This document shows, one piece after another, positions 7,879 through 16,759 of a stretch of 64,000 nucleotides of DNA. The position numbers were made by a program, and so were the translations under genes. Origin of the DNA: Zafaria cholistanensis (GTDB lineage Bacteria; Actinomycetota; Actinomycetes; Actinomycetales; Micrococcaceae). Numbering within the stretch: position 1 is the first letter of the stretch; each line of letters begins with the position of its first letter. The stretch lies in NCBI RefSeq assembly GCF_008580665.1, contig NZ_BKDJ01000005.1:1-64000 (forward strand), read 5' to 3'. The notes under the pieces are model-generated. The model ran no database searches. It was not told where the DNA came from and worked only from the letters and a program-made list of their open reading frames with translations.

Positions 7879-9129
7879 ATGACCTCCACCCGGCAGGACT
7901 CCGCCGCTCCGGACAGCGCTGCGCCCCAGGGCGCCCTTTTCCCGAACGCCGACGCCCCGGGCCCGGCGAACCGGGACGCGGCAAACCCCGACACGGCGGA
8001 CGGGGAGATGGTGCAGTTGCTCGACCAGGACGGTGCCCTGCGCGCGGATCCGGACTTCTCCGGCTACATCTCGGACGTCGATGCGCAGATGCTGCGTGGT
8101 TTTTACCGAGACATGGCGCTGACCCGGCGCTTCGACCAGGAGGCGACCGCGCTTCAGCGCCAGGGCCAGCTGGCGCTGTGGGTTCCGCTGCGGGGCCAGG
8201 AGGCCGCGCAGATCGGCTCGGGCCGGGCTACCCGTTCCCACGACTACATCTTCCCCACCTACCGGGAGCACGGCGTTGCGCTGACCCGGGACGTGGACTT
8301 CCCGCAGATGCTGCGCATCTTCCGTGGCATCTCCAATGGCGGGTGGGATCCGCGGGAGAACAACTTCCACATGTACACGATGGTGCTCGCGGCGCAGGTG
8401 CCCCACGCCACCGGCTACGCCATGGGGATCCAGCGGGACCAGGCCGGCTGGGACCGGGCGCGCCTGGAGCGGGAGGGCACCGCCGTCGTGGCCTACTTCG
8501 GCGACGGCGCCTCCTCGGAGGGCGACGTCCACGAGTCCATGGTGTTCGCCTCCAGCTACAAGTCCCCCGTGGTGTTCTTCTGCCAGAACAACCAATGGGC
8601 CATCTCCGTGCCGACCCGCGTGCAGTCCCGGATCCCCCTGGCCGAGCGGGCCAGGGGCTACGGGTTCCCCGGCATCCGCGTGGACGGCAACGACGTCCTC
8701 GCGGTCCTGGCCGTCACCCGCTGGGCCCTCGAGCGCGCCCGGCGCGGCGAGGGGCCGGTGCTGATCGAGGCGTTCACTTACCGCATGAGCGCGCACACCA
8801 CGGCGGACGATCCCACCAAGTACCGGCTCTCCGCGGAAGAGGAGTCCTGGGCGCCCAAGGACCCGCTGGTCCGTCTGGAGAAACACCTGCGCTCGGCGGG
8901 GCACGCCGACGACGCGTTCTTCGAGCAGGTCGCCCGCGCCGGGGACCAGATGGCCGCACGCGTCCGCGAGGAGGCACTGGCCTTCCCGGACCCCACGCTT
9001 GAGGACTCGTTCAACAACGTCTACGCCGAAGCGCACCCCCTCATCGCCGAGGAACTGCGCTGGCACAAGGAATACGAGGCCGGGTTTGCGCAGAGCCCGG
9101 CAGAGGCCGGCCAGGAGGGCGCCCGATGA
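7879..9129 (+). CDS. bkdA: 2-oxoacid dehydrogenase E1 component, alpha subunit (branched-chain type)
   Basis: 416 residues. The ThDP-binding motif begins GDGASSEGD at residue 208 and ends QNNQWAIS with N237, as in the heterotetrameric E1 family. Other conserved blocks are TRRFDQEATALQRQGQL, the HDYIFPTYREHG region and YRMSAHTTADDP. With E1beta it decarboxylates a 2-oxo acid and transfers the acyl group to the lipoyl arm of E2. The alpha/beta E1 plus one E2 with no E3 resembles the actinobacterial BkdABC module for valine, leucine and isoleucine oxo acids; pyruvate as substrate cannot be excluded. The stop overlaps the next start (ATGA). Confidence 0.87.
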   Translation: MTSTRQDSAAPDSAAPQGALFPNADAPGPANRDAANPDTADGEMVQLLDQDGALRADPDFSGYISDVDAQMLRGFYRDMALTRRFDQEATALQRQGQLALWVPLRGQEAAQIGSGRATRSHDYIFPTYREHGVALTRDVDFPQMLRIFRGISNGGWDPRENNFHMYTMVLAAQVPHATGYAMGIQRDQAGWDRARLEREGTAVVAYFGDGASSEGDVHESMVFASSYKSPVVFFCQNNQWAISVPTRVQSRIPLAERARGYGFPGIRVDGNDVLAVLAVTRWALERARRGEGPVLIEAFTYRMSAHTTADDPTKYRLSAEEESWAPKDPLVRLEKHLRSAGHADDAFFEQVARAGDQMAARVREEALAFPDPTLEDSFNNVYAEAHPLIAEELRWHKEYEAGFAQSPAEAGQEGAR

Positions 9130-10100
9130 CCACGATGACCATCGCCAAGGCGATCACGGCCGGCTTGCGCCGGGTCCTGGAGCAGAATCCCAAATCCCTG
9201 CTGATCGGCGAGGACATCGGCAAGCTGGGGGGCGTCTACCGCGTCACCGAGGGGCTGCAGGCCGGCTTCGGCGAGGACCGAGTGGTCGATTCCCCGCTGG
9301 CCGAGTCCGGCATCATCGGCACCAGCATCGGGCTGGCCCTGCGCGGCTACACCCCGATCGCGGAGATCCAGTTCGACGGCTTCGTCTTCCCGGCCTTCAA
9401 CCAGATCACCACGCAGCTGGCCAAGATGCGCTCCCGCAGCGAGGGCCGCTTCGGCGCGCCCGTGGTGATCCGCATTCCCTACGGCGGCGGCATCGGGTCG
9501 ATCGAGCACCACTCCGAGTCGCCGGAGGCGCTGTTCGCGCACACGGCGGGCCTGCGCATCATGGTTCCGTCCAACGCCCACGACGCCTACTGGATGATCC
9601 AGGAGGCGGCCGCCTCCCAGGATCCGGTGATCTTCTTCGAGCCCAAGCGCCGCTACTGGCTCAAAGGCGAGGTGGACACCGAAAACCCGGCTCCGCCGGC
9701 CGCCGCCGCGCAGGTGGTCCGGCCCGGGCGGGACGCGACGATCGTTACCTACGGGCCGCTGGTGCCGGTGGCGCTGGCCGCCGCCGAGGCCGCCCAGGAG
9801 GACGGGCGCAGCGTCGAGGTCGTGGACCTGCGCTCGGTCAGCCCGATCGACTTCGACACCGTCGTCGAATCCGTGGAGAAGACCGGCCGGCTGGTGGTCA
9901 CGCACGAGGCCCCGACCTTCGGGGGGATCGGAGGGGAGATCGCCGCGCGCGTCTCGGAGCGCGCGTTCCTGTCCATGGAGGCCCCCGCCATCCGCGTGGG
10001 CGGCTTCCACATGCCCTACCCGGTCTCCAAGGTGGAGGACCAGTACCTGCCGGACATCGACAAGCTGCTCGATGCCCTTGACCGTTCGTTCGCCTACTAG
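9126..10100 (+). CDS. bkdB: 2-oxoacid dehydrogenase E1 component, beta subunit (branched-chain type)
   Basis: 324 residues, standard E1beta length. It starts with the conserved MTIAKAITAGLRRVLEQNP region, followed by GEDIGKLGGVYRVTEGL, DSPLAESGIIGTSIGLALRG and EIQFDGFVFPAFNQI, all typical of the transketolase-like pyrimidine-binding domain; the C-terminal transketolase domain contains VEVVDLRSVSPID and THEAPTFGGIG. It forms the alpha2beta2 decarboxylase with the preceding gene product. Four-base overlap with bkdA and 9 bp before bkdC show a single transcription unit. Confidence 0.9.
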   Translation: MTTMTIAKAITAGLRRVLEQNPKSLLIGEDIGKLGGVYRVTEGLQAGFGEDRVVDSPLAESGIIGTSIGLALRGYTPIAEIQFDGFVFPAFNQITTQLAKMRSRSEGRFGAPVVIRIPYGGGIGSIEHHSESPEALFAHTAGLRIMVPSNAHDAYWMIQEAAASQDPVIFFEPKRRYWLKGEVDTENPAPPAAAAQVVRPGRDATIVTYGPLVPVALAAAEAAQEDGRSVEVVDLRSVSPIDFDTVVESVEKTGRLVVTHEAPTFGGIGGEIAARVSERAFLSMEAPAIRVGGFHMPYPVSKVEDQYLPDIDKLLDALDRSFAY

Positions 10101-10109
10101 GAGCATCCC

Positions 10110-11561
10110 GTGAGCACGTTCAACCTGCCCGACGTCGGCGAGGGCCTCACCGAGGCGGAGATCGTTTCCTGGAAGGTGCAGCCCGGGGACACCGTGGCCA
10201 TTAACCAGGTCTTCGTCGAGATCGAAACCGCCAAGTCGCTCGTCGAGCTGCCCAGCCCGTTCGCCGGCACCGTGACCGAACTGTGCGCGGCGGAGGGGCA
10301 AACGCTGGAGGTGGGCCAGCCGCTGTTCGTGGTGGCCGAGGCCGCGCCCGCGCCCTCCGGGGCCGCGCAGCCTGCCCCGGCTCCTGTCCGGTCGCACGAC
10401 ACCGACCCGGAACCCGGCATCCTCATCGACTCCCACGCGCTCGTCGAGGGTGCCGACGCCGGGGCGGCCCCGCTGGTCGGCTCCGGTCCGAAGGCCGACC
10501 CGGTGCGGCGCCGTCCCCGCCTGGGACGCCCTCCGGTCGTGAAGGCGCCAGCGGCCAAGGCTCCGGCCACGGCGACGGCCAGCGCTGCGCCGGCCGCTCA
10601 CTCGCCCGCCGCTTCCGGCGCGGCCGGCGCGGCCGCCGTCGTGCGTTCGGCGGGACCGGCCATGGCCTCGATCCTCAACCGCGTGCTGGCCAAGCCGCCC
10701 GTGCGCAAGATCGCCAAGGAACTGGGCATTGACCTGAGCAAGGTGCGCGGCACCGGAGGCGGAGGGGAGGTCACCCGCGAGGACCTGATCTCCTACCAGG
10801 CCCAGCGCGAGGCGGAGCAGGCGGCGGCCCCCACCTTCTGGTCCCACGGGGAGCAGGAGGACCGGATTGAGCGCCAGCCCGTCAAGGGCGTGCGCAAGGC
10901 CACCGCCAAGGCGATGGTCGAATCCGCGTTCACCGCCCCGCACGTGAGCATCTTCGTGGACGTCGATGCCTCGCGCACCATGGAGTTCGTGCAGCGGCTC
11001 AAGAAGAGCCGCGACTTCGAGGGCATCAAGGTCTCCCCGCTGCTGATCCTGGCCAAGGCGGTGATTTGGGCGGCCGCGCGCAACCCGAGCGTGAACGCGA
11101 GCTGGGTCGAGACGGAGAACGGCGCGGAGATCCACGTCAAGCACTTCATGAACCTGGGCATCGCGGCCGCCACCCCGCGGGGGCTCCTGGTGCCGAACCT
11201 CAAGAACGCGCAGGACCTGTCCCTGAGGGAACTGGCCATTGCCCTCAACGAGTTGGCGACCGCCGCCCGCGAGGGCAGGACCAGGCCCGCGGACATGCAG
11301 AACGGCACCCTCACGATCACCAACATCGGCGCCCTGGGCATCGACATCGGCACCCCCATCATCAACCCGGGCGAGGTCGCGATCGTGGCGTTCGGCACCA
11401 TCCGGCAGAAGCCGTGGGTGGTCTCCGGGGAGGTCATCCCGCGCTGGATCACCACGCTGGGTGGATCCTTCGACCACCGAGTGGTGGACGGGGACCTGTC
11501 CGCCCGGTTCATGGCGGACGTCGCCGCCATCATGGAGGAGCCGGCGCTGCTGCTGGACTAG
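10110..11561 (+). CDS. bkdC: Dihydrolipoamide acyltransferase (E2) of the 2-oxoacid dehydrogenase complex
   Basis: 483 residues with one lipoyl domain (residues 1-76, lipoylated lysine K42 in ETAKSLVE), an Ala/Pro-rich flexible linker, a peripheral-subunit-binding domain around 190-230 ([27 protein letters not shown]) and a catalytic acyltransferase domain from about 250. The active-site DHRVVDG carries H456 and D460. It takes the acyl group from E1 and passes it to CoA; E3 must be encoded elsewhere. A GTG start follows TAGGAG by 5 nt. The single lipoyl domain fits branched-chain complexes better than the multi-lipoyl SucB/AceF of actinobacteria. Confidence 0.9.
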   Translation: MSTFNLPDVGEGLTEAEIVSWKVQPGDTVAINQVFVEIETAKSLVELPSPFAGTVTELCAAEGQTLEVGQPLFVVAEAAPAPSGAAQPAPAPVRSHDTDPEPGILIDSHALVEGADAGAAPLVGSGPKADPVRRRPRLGRPPVVKAPAAKAPATATASAAPAAHSPAASGAAGAAAVVRSAGPAMASILNRVLAKPPVRKIAKELGIDLSKVRGTGGGGEVTREDLISYQAQREAEQAAAPTFWSHGEQEDRIERQPVKGVRKATAKAMVESAFTAPHVSIFVDVDASRTMEFVQRLKKSRDFEGIKVSPLLILAKAVIWAAARNPSVNASWVETENGAEIHVKHFMNLGIAAATPRGLLVPNLKNAQDLSLRELAIALNELATAAREGRTRPADMQNGTLTITNIGALGIDIGTPIINPGEVAIVAFGTIRQKPWVVSGEVIPRWITTLGGSFDHRVVDGDLSARFMADVAAIMEEPALLLD

Positions 11562-11700
11562 TTCCGCCGCGGGTCCGGAAAGAGTTCGCAGGTCCGGAAA
11601 GCGGGTCCCGTCCGGCCGAGGCCTCCGGGCCGGTGCCTTCGTCCTGCGCGTGGCCGCCCGGCCGTCCGGGACAAAACGCCTGGCCTTGCGGACATGGGAC

Positions 11701-11731
11701 GACGGCGGCACCCCTACCGGGTGCCGCCGTC
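11701..11731. terminator. Hairpin terminator between bkdC and the DUF1989 gene
   Basis: Perfect 13-bp stem (GACGGCGGCACCC with its complement) and a 5-nt loop, with no long T run. It lies between convergent genes and could serve both. Confidence 0.7.
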
Positions 11732-11746
11732 GCCGTGCCAGATGGC

Positions 11747-11806
11747 CTCGTGCCGGAGGACCTTGTGCCGGAGGGCCTTGTGCCCGAGGACTTTATGCCC
11801 AGGGGG
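11747..11806. repeat. 15-bp tandem repeat, four copies, at the 3' side of the DUF1989 gene
   Basis: Four 15-bp units starting at 11747, 11762, 11777 and 11792, consensus CTTGTGCCGGAGGAC, increasingly diverged to the right. They end six bases short of the stop codon of the reverse-strand gene. Confidence 0.85.
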
Positions 11807-11811
11807 TGGCG

Positions 11812-12666
11812 TCAGGCGCCGGCGGCTCCCCAGGCCGGAGCTTTCAGTCCGTGGGCCCCGGCGTACTCGGGCAGGCCCGGGGAGCTCCACCCGTCCAGCA
11901 CCGCGTCGTCGACCTTGTAGACCTCGATGCCGATGGGGCGGCAGACCTCGATGGGGTCGTGCGCGCCCTCGCCCCACATGGGCAGCGACAGGTCCCCGCC
12001 CGGGCAGGTGGAGAGGGCCATCAGCAGGTCCTGCTCGGCGAAGAGTTCGAAGAAGTCGCCCACCTGGGCCGGGCAGGACTTCATGAAGTACTTGTCGTCC
12101 TTGTTCAGCCCGGTGCACTGGAAGACGTTGAGCACGTCGTGCACGTCGAATTCGGTCAGCCCGAAGGGCAGCACGGCGCGGGTCAGGTTCGAGTGGCAGT
12201 GGTAGTCGAAGTCCTCGCCGGTGAGCATCCGGTTCACGTACGGGTCGCAGCGGGTCCCCAGGGTGTCGTGGACGCGGCCGCCCTCGCCGTCGACGCCGTA
12301 GCCTTCCAGCGTGTCCGCGGTGATGGTCGCCAGCGGGCGCAGATAGGGCAGGTTGGACCAGAGCCGGTCGAAGGTGGTCACGTGCGCCGCCTGCAGCTGG
12401 CGGGTGCGGGCGGCCCAGAAGCGTTCGCGCGGGTTGTTGTAGTTCCAGATGTTCAGGTCTCCCACCTGCGGTCCGTCCACCGTGAGGATCCTGCACACGT
12501 GCCCGGCTGGAACCTTCCAGGCCTTGCCGGAGCGGATCGGAATGACGAAGGAATCGACCAGGGTCCGGGAGGCCGTCGAGCGGGCGATGTTGCCGTAGAA
12601 CTCGCGGTCCACCTCCAGGGCGGGGCCCTTGTAGGCGGCGTCGGTCAGGGAAGCTGTGGTGCTCAT
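11812..12666 (-). CDS. DUF1989 (urea carboxylase-associated) family protein
   Basis: 284 residues. The sequence contains the family blocks GKAWKVPAGHVCRILTVDGPQ (cut here at 20 or fewer residues: GKAWKVPAGHVCRIL), GDLNIWNYNNPRERFW, the cysteine-containing GTRCDPY and the histidine pair in FDYHCHSN, plus CPAQVGDFFELFAEQDLLMA. DUF1989 proteins are found with urea, ethanolamine and amino-acid use genes; their reaction is not well defined. It is the terminal gene of a regulator-DUF1989 unit (20 bp after gntR) divergent from the fused amino-acid ABC transporter, suggesting it acts on the imported compound. No signal peptide, so cytoplasmic. Confidence 0.82.
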   Translation of the reverse strand: MSTTASLTDAAYKGPALEVDREFYGNIARSTASRTLVDSFVIPIRSGKAWKVPAGHVCRILTVDGPQVGDLNIWNYNNPRERFWAARTRQLQAAHVTTFDRLWSNLPYLRPLATITADTLEGYGVDGEGGRVHDTLGTRCDPYVNRMLTGEDFDYHCHSNLTRAVLPFGLTEFDVHDVLNVFQCTGLNKDDKYFMKSCPAQVGDFFELFAEQDLLMALSTCPGGDLSLPMWGEGAHDPIEVCRPIGIEVYKVDDAVLDGWSSPGLPEYAGAHGLKAPAWGAAGA

Positions 12667-12685
12667 GGCGTCCTTTCGGGGTGGG

Positions 12686-13369
12686 TCAGTGGCGTGCGCG
12701 CTCGGCCGCGCGCACGCCGTCGATGATTTGGGTTTCCGAATCGTTGAGGTAGTCGTTCATCAGGGCGGTCGCCTCGTCGCGGCGACCGGCAAGAATGAGG
12801 TCGGCGATCTGGCGGTCGCGTCCCACCCACTGGATCTGGAACGCGCTCTCGTCGGGCATGACGGCGAACGCAAGGCGCAGCTGCGCGACCAGGTTGTGGA
12901 AGAAGGCGTCCACGCGCGTGGAGCCGGCCATGCGGACCACGGCCCGGTGGAAGTCCAGGCTGGCCGTCGCGGCCCGGTTCCAGTCCCCGGACAGCACGTG
13001 CTGCTCGCTGGCGGAGGCGGCCTGGTCCACGTCCGCCAGCAGGGCGTCGGGGGCCGAGGCGCTCTTCAGGATGGCCCCGGTCTCCAGCAGCCGCCGGGCG
13101 GTGTAGATGTCGTGGACGTCGCCGGTGGTCAGGGTCCTGACTGAGTAGCCGGCATTGCGCACCGACGCCACCAGCCCATCCGCGGCCAGCAGCCGCATCG
13201 CCTCGCGCACCGTGTTGCGTGAGACGCCAAACTCCTCGGCCAGCGCCTGGTCCACCAGCCGCTGGCCCGGCAGCAGCCGGCCTTCGCTGATGTGTTGGCG
13301 CACCGAGGCCTGCACCGCCTCGGCGGCAGTCGCTGCGGGCTGGCCTGCCCGGGGTGTGTCAATGGTCAT
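12686..13369 (-). CDS. GntR-family regulator, FadR/FCD subfamily
   Basis: 227 residues. An N-terminal winged helix (about 20-80) contains GRLLPGQRLVDQALAEEFGV and SRNTVREAMRLL, the GntR recognition helix. The C-terminal all-helical FCD ligand domain (95-225) shows RRLLETGA, DFHRAVVRMAGS and later histidine/aspartate positions used for metal and carboxylate ligands in this subfamily. Such regulators are usually repressors released by a small organic acid or amino acid. It is divergent from the fused ABC transporter, and matching palindromes lie in both promoters, so autoregulation and control of the transporter are likely. Start at 13369 has a -10 box 6 nt upstream (leaderless). Confidence 0.88.
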   Translation of the reverse strand: MTIDTPRAGQPAATAAEAVQASVRQHISEGRLLPGQRLVDQALAEEFGVSRNTVREAMRLLAADGLVASVRNAGYSVRTLTTGDVHDIYTARRLLETGAILKSASAPDALLADVDQAASASEQHVLSGDWNRAATASLDFHRAVVRMAGSTRVDAFFHNLVAQLRLAFAVMPDESAFQIQWVGRDRQIADLILAGRRDEATALMNDYLNDSETQIIDGVRAAERARH

Positions 13370-13375
13370 GCCATG

Positions 13376-13402
13376 AGCGTATCAGTGTTCAACAATTGTT
13401 CG
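13376..13402 (-). promoter_or_regulatory. gntR promoter with palindromic operator
   Basis: TACGCT (reverse strand, 13376-13381) lies 6 nt from the gntR ATG. Upstream of it, in the -35/-10 spacer region, is the palindrome AACAATTGTT (13391-13400) within GAACAATTGTTGAAC. The octamer ATTGTTGA is shared with the operator of the divergent transporter promoter. Confidence 0.6.
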
Positions 13403-13496
13403 CCAAAACCATCACCAGCCGTACGGCCCCGATTGTTTCCGTCGCGTAAAAACGCGCGAATACAGGCTAAATCTGTGTTTCGCACGCGGCGCGGCG

Positions 13497-13526
13497 TTGA
13501 CAAGATTGTTGAGCAATCTGTAGATT
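13497..13526 (+). promoter_or_regulatory. Promoter of the fused ABC transporter with operator filling the spacer
   Basis: A consensus -35 TTGACA (13497-13502) and a -10 TAGATT (13521-13526) are separated by 18 bp. The spacer is almost entirely the palindrome AGATTGTTGAGCAATCT (13503-13519; 6-bp arms, 5-bp centre). The ATG at 13534 begins 7 nt after the -10 box, so the mRNA should be leaderless. A protein bound here would directly block RNA polymerase; the adjacent GntR/FadR protein is the obvious candidate. Confidence 0.75.
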
Positions 13527-13533
13527 CCCCGGC

Positions 13534-15948
13534 ATGACTTGGACCACATTAGCGCGCCGGGCCCGGCAGGCTGGAGCAGCCCTGCTGGCGGCGCTGACAT
13601 TCGCGGCGCTCCCGCTGGCCAGCGCCCAGGCAGCTCCCGCGGACAACGGCACGCTGCGGATCGGTACGGACCTTACCTACCCTCCCTACGCCTACCTCAA
13701 GGACGGCCAGCCGGCGGGCTTCGACCCCGACTTTATGGACGCCCTGACGGCGGAGCTGGACATGCGGCCGGAGTTCGTGGACACCCGCTTTGAGCAGCTG
13801 ATTACCGGCCTGAAGGCCGGCCACTTCGACGTGGTGGCCTCCGCCCTGTACATCACGCCCGAGCGGGCCGGCGAGGTGGAGTACATCCCCTACTTCACCA
13901 CCGGCAACTCGATTGTCCGGCCGGTCTCCGCGGCCCCGGTCGCCGACGCCTCCGGCCTGTGCGGGCTGAGCGTGGCCGTCATCAAGGGCGGTGACGTGGC
14001 CAACCAGCTGCGCGGCACCGCCAGCGAGCAGTGCGTGGCCGACGGCGGCCGGGCCATCGACGTGCGCGACTTCACCGCCGACTCCGAGGGCACCCAGGCG
14101 CTGCTGGCCGGCCAGGTCGACGCGCAGGTGACCGACGCGGCGGTGGGCAAGACCGCAGTCGACAGTTCCGGCGGCAAGCTGGCGATTACCAGCACGGAAC
14201 TGCTCTTCCCGGTTCCGGTGGGCCTGGCGGTGGCCAAGGGCAACGACGTCCTGGCCCAGCAGCTGCGCGACGGCGTGGCCGCCATGAAGGCCAGCGGCGC
14301 CTACCAGCAGCTGCTGGACGGCTACAACCTCGCCGAGCCCAGCGACGGGCAGGTGGCGTTGGCCCTGGGCAGCCAGCCCGGGGCCGTGGACGGGGAAGGA
14401 GGCGCGGAAGGGGACGGCTTCAGCTTCGACTGGCGCTACCTGGCCAGCCTTTTCGGTCATAAGGACTTCTGGAACGCGGCACTTACGGTGATCGTGCTCT
14501 CGGCGCTGGCCTGGGGAATCTCGCTGGTCCTGGGCATGCTGGTGGCGCTGGGGCGCGAATCCCGCCTGCCGTGGCTGCGCAAGGTCCTGGACGTCTACGT
14601 GTGGTTCTTCCGTTCGCTGCCGCTGCTGGTGCTGCTGATCTTCACCTACAACGCCCCCCAGGTGATCCCCGAACTGCGGGTGATTGTGGGCTCGCCCTTC
14701 ATGGCCGGCCTGATTGCCATGGTGCTCTCCGAGACCGCCTATATCTCCGAGATCCACCGCGGAGGCCTCTCCGCCGTTGCCGGCGGCCAGGGCGAGGCCG
14801 GGCGCGCGCTGGGCATCCCCTGGCGCGGGGTGCAGCGGCACATCGTGATCCCGCAGGCCTTCCGGGTGGCGCTGCCGGCACTGGGCAACGAGCTGGTGAC
14901 CATCATCAAGCTGACCTCCCTGGTTTCGGCCATTTCCCTGACCGAGATCCTGCTGGTGGGCCAGCGGCTCTACACGCAGAACTTCAAGGTGCTGGAGACG
15001 CTGCTCGCCGTCGCCCTCTTCTACGTGCTGCTGGTGACGGTCTTCGACCAGGCGCTGAAGCTCCTGGAACGCCGCCTGGACGTCCGGCGCCGCGGGCTGC
15101 GGGCCAAGGTCCACGCGGGCCTGGCACAGGCGGACGAGGTTCCGGAGCCGGCTGCCCGCGTGGGGACCCCGCATGCCGGCGAGGTGGTCCTCGAGGCCGC
15201 CGGTGAGCGCAAGTCCTTCGGCGAGACCGAGGTGCTCAAGGGCGTGGACCTGAAGGTGCACCGGGGAGAGGTCGTGGCCGTGATCGGCCCGTCCGGCTCC
15301 GGGAAGACCACCATGATCCGCACCCTGAACGCCATGGAGACCATCGACTCCGGCGACGTGCTCTACCGCGGCAATCCGGTGGGCTACCGGCACACTCCCG
15401 GCGGACCCAAGCGCGTGTCCGACCGCGAGCTGGCCCCCACGCGCGAACACATCGGCATGGTCTTCCAGCAGTTCAACCTGTTCCCGCACAAGACCGTGCT
15501 GGAGAACGTCACGTTCGCGCCCGGCTACCTGGGCAAGGGGGCTCCCGCGGAGGTCCGCGAGCTGGCACTGGCCCAGCTGCGCAAGGTGGGCATGGCCGCG
15601 CACGCGGACAAGTACCCCCACCAGCTCTCCGGCGGCCAGCAGCAGCGCGTGGCGATCGCCCGGGCCCTGGCGATGAACCCGGAGGCCATCCTCTTCGACG
15701 AGCCCACCTCAGCGCTGGACCCGGAGCTGGTGGAGGAGGTGCTGAAGGTGATGACCGAGCTGGCGGCCGAGGGCCTGACCATGGTGATGGTCACCCATGA
15801 GATGCGCTTTGCCCGCGAGGTCGCGGACTGGGTGGTCTTCATGGACCAGGGCGTGGTCGTGGAGGAGGGGCCGGCGGCCGAGCTGTTCGGCAATCCGCAG
15901 CACGAGCGCACCCGCCGGTTCCTTTCGCGGGTCATGGTCGCGAGCTGA
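13534..15948 (+). CDS. Single-chain polar amino-acid ABC importer: substrate-binding protein, permease and ATPase fused
   Basis: 804 residues combining three usually separate proteins. Residues 1-33 form a signal peptide/anchor (hydrophobic [16 protein letters not shown]). About 37-270 is a family 3 solute-binding domain ([24 protein letters not shown]). About 310-520 is a HisM/GlnP-type permease with several membrane segments, including [13 protein letters not shown] and the EAA loop [10 protein letters not shown]. About 550-800 is the ATPase: Walker [10 protein letters not shown] at 585, signature LSGGQQQR at 698, Walker [12 protein letters not shown]. The binding domain is outside and the ATPase inside, consistent with topology. 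It probably imports an amino acid or related cation controlled by the divergent GntR protein. Confidence 0.9.
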   Translation: MTWTTLARRARQAGAALLAALTFAALPLASAQAAPADNGTLRIGTDLTYPPYAYLKDGQPAGFDPDFMDALTAELDMRPEFVDTRFEQLITGLKAGHFDVVASALYITPERAGEVEYIPYFTTGNSIVRPVSAAPVADASGLCGLSVAVIKGGDVANQLRGTASEQCVADGGRAIDVRDFTADSEGTQALLAGQVDAQVTDAAVGKTAVDSSGGKLAITSTELLFPVPVGLAVAKGNDVLAQQLRDGVAAMKASGAYQQLLDGYNLAEPSDGQVALALGSQPGAVDGEGGAEGDGFSFDWRYLASLFGHKDFWNAALTVIVLSALAWGISLVLGMLVALGRESRLPWLRKVLDVYVWFFRSLPLLVLLIFTYNAPQVIPELRVIVGSPFMAGLIAMVLSETAYISEIHRGGLSAVAGGQGEAGRALGIPWRGVQRHIVIPQAFRVALPALGNELVTIIKLTSLVSAISLTEILLVGQRLYTQNFKVLETLLAVALFYVLLVTVFDQALKLLERRLDVRRRGLRAKVHAGLAQADEVPEPAARVGTPHAGEVVLEAAGERKSFGETEVLKGVDLKVHRGEVVAVIGPSGSGKTTMIRTLNAMETIDSGDVLYRGNPVGYRHTPGGPKRVSDRELAPTREHIGMVFQQFNLFPHKTVLENVTFAPGYLGKGAPAEVRELALAQLRKVGMAAHADKYPHQLSGGQQQRVAIARALAMNPEAILFDEPTSALDPELVEEVLKVMTELAAEGLTMVMVTHEMRFAREVADWVVFMDQGVVVEEGPAAELFGNPQHERTRRFLSRVMVAS

Positions 15949-16008
15949 CCTCAGGCGGTCCGCGCCACCGGCGCGGACCCCGCAGGCAGGGCCAGTTGGG
16001 GCCAGGCA

Positions 16009-16046
16009 GGGCGATGGCGGCACCCGGGCGGGTGCCGCCATCGCCC
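16009..16046. terminator. Bidirectional hairpin terminator
   Basis: Perfect 17-bp stem (16009-16025 with 16030-16046) and a GGGC loop, between the transporter gene and the convergent SDR gene. Confidence 0.8.
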
Positions 16047-16059
16047 TGCGCCCCGAGCG

Positions 16060-16662
16060 CTAGTTGGCGACCGTGAAGCGGCGGTTTTCGTGACGCGGGT
16101 TTTCCAGCTCGTCCAGCACGGCCACGGCGAAGTCCTGGGTGGAGACCGAGTCGCCGGCGGGGGAGTCGGCCCCCAGCGCGTACTCGCCGGTGCGGACGCC
16201 CGGAGCAATCACGGGGGCGGGCGCGAGCATGGTCCAGTCCACGCCGGAGGCGTCGCGGTAGGCGTCCAGGACCCGGCTCATGGCCTCGGCCTCGGCCTTG
16301 TAGGCCTCCGGGAAGCCGTCGGTGTCCTTGAGCTGTACTCCGTTGACCTCTGTGGCGCCGGCCCCGCCGACAATGAACACCCGGGCCTTGACCAGGGTCT
16401 CGGCGATCTCCTCGTGGGCCTCGACGAACGGCGCGTGGGACCCGCCGGTACGCGAGGGCGGGACGGTGAGGACGACGACGTCGTGCCCGGCGGCAATGTC
16501 CTTATAGGCTTTCAGGTCGCCCAGCTCGGCGGCGCGGGCGGTGGTGCCCTCCACGCCGGAGCCGGTGCGGGTGACGGCAGTGACCTCGTGTCCGCGGTCC
16601 AGCGCTTCGGCAACGATCTGGCTGCCCACCATGCCGGTGGCTCCGTAGACTGCGATCTTCAT
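16060..16662 (-). CDS. NAD(P)-binding NmrA/SDR-like protein (YwnB family)
   Basis: 200 residues, atypical short-chain reductase/NmrA-like fold. The N-terminal MKIAVYGATGMVGSQI is the Rossmann GxxGxxG motif, followed by GHEVTAVTR and VVVLTVPPS. Later come VFIVGGAGAT, WTMLAPAPVI and a C-terminal RRFTVAN that is typical of this family (end of a YwnB-like protein). It lacks an obvious catalytic YxxxK, so it may be a redox sensor or reductase of unknown substrate. GGAAGGG precedes the ATG at 16662. The divergent HxlR regulator is the likely controller, a common pairing. Confidence 0.85.
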   Translation of the reverse strand: MKIAVYGATGMVGSQIVAEALDRGHEVTAVTRTGSGVEGTTARAAELGDLKAYKDIAAGHDVVVLTVPPSRTGGSHAPFVEAHEEIAETLVKARVFIVGGAGATEVNGVQLKDTDGFPEAYKAEAEAMSRVLDAYRDASGVDWTMLAPAPVIAPGVRTGEYALGADSPAGDSVSTQDFAVAVLDELENPRHENRRFTVAN

Positions 16663-16714
16663 GGATGTGTCCCTTCCTGGAAGTGGTGTTGCCGGGTGGC
16701 CAACTCCCGGCAAT

Positions 16715-16738
16715 AGTATTCATTTGAAACCAAGTACT
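16715..16738. promoter_or_regulatory. Imperfect palindrome between the SDR and HxlR genes
   Basis: AGTATTC (16715-16721) and AAGTACT (16732-16738) form an imperfect inverted repeat (5 of 7 pairs) in an AT-richer intergenic stretch. It is a plausible HxlR operator for the divergent pair. Confidence 0.4.
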
Positions 16739-16759
16739 GCAAAGAAATAGACTTTCCGT

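Noticed and set aside
9021-11711. An 896-codon open frame on the reverse strand through bkdA-bkdC
   Set aside because: It opposes three strongly conserved genes and has His/Gly/Arg-rich shadow composition.
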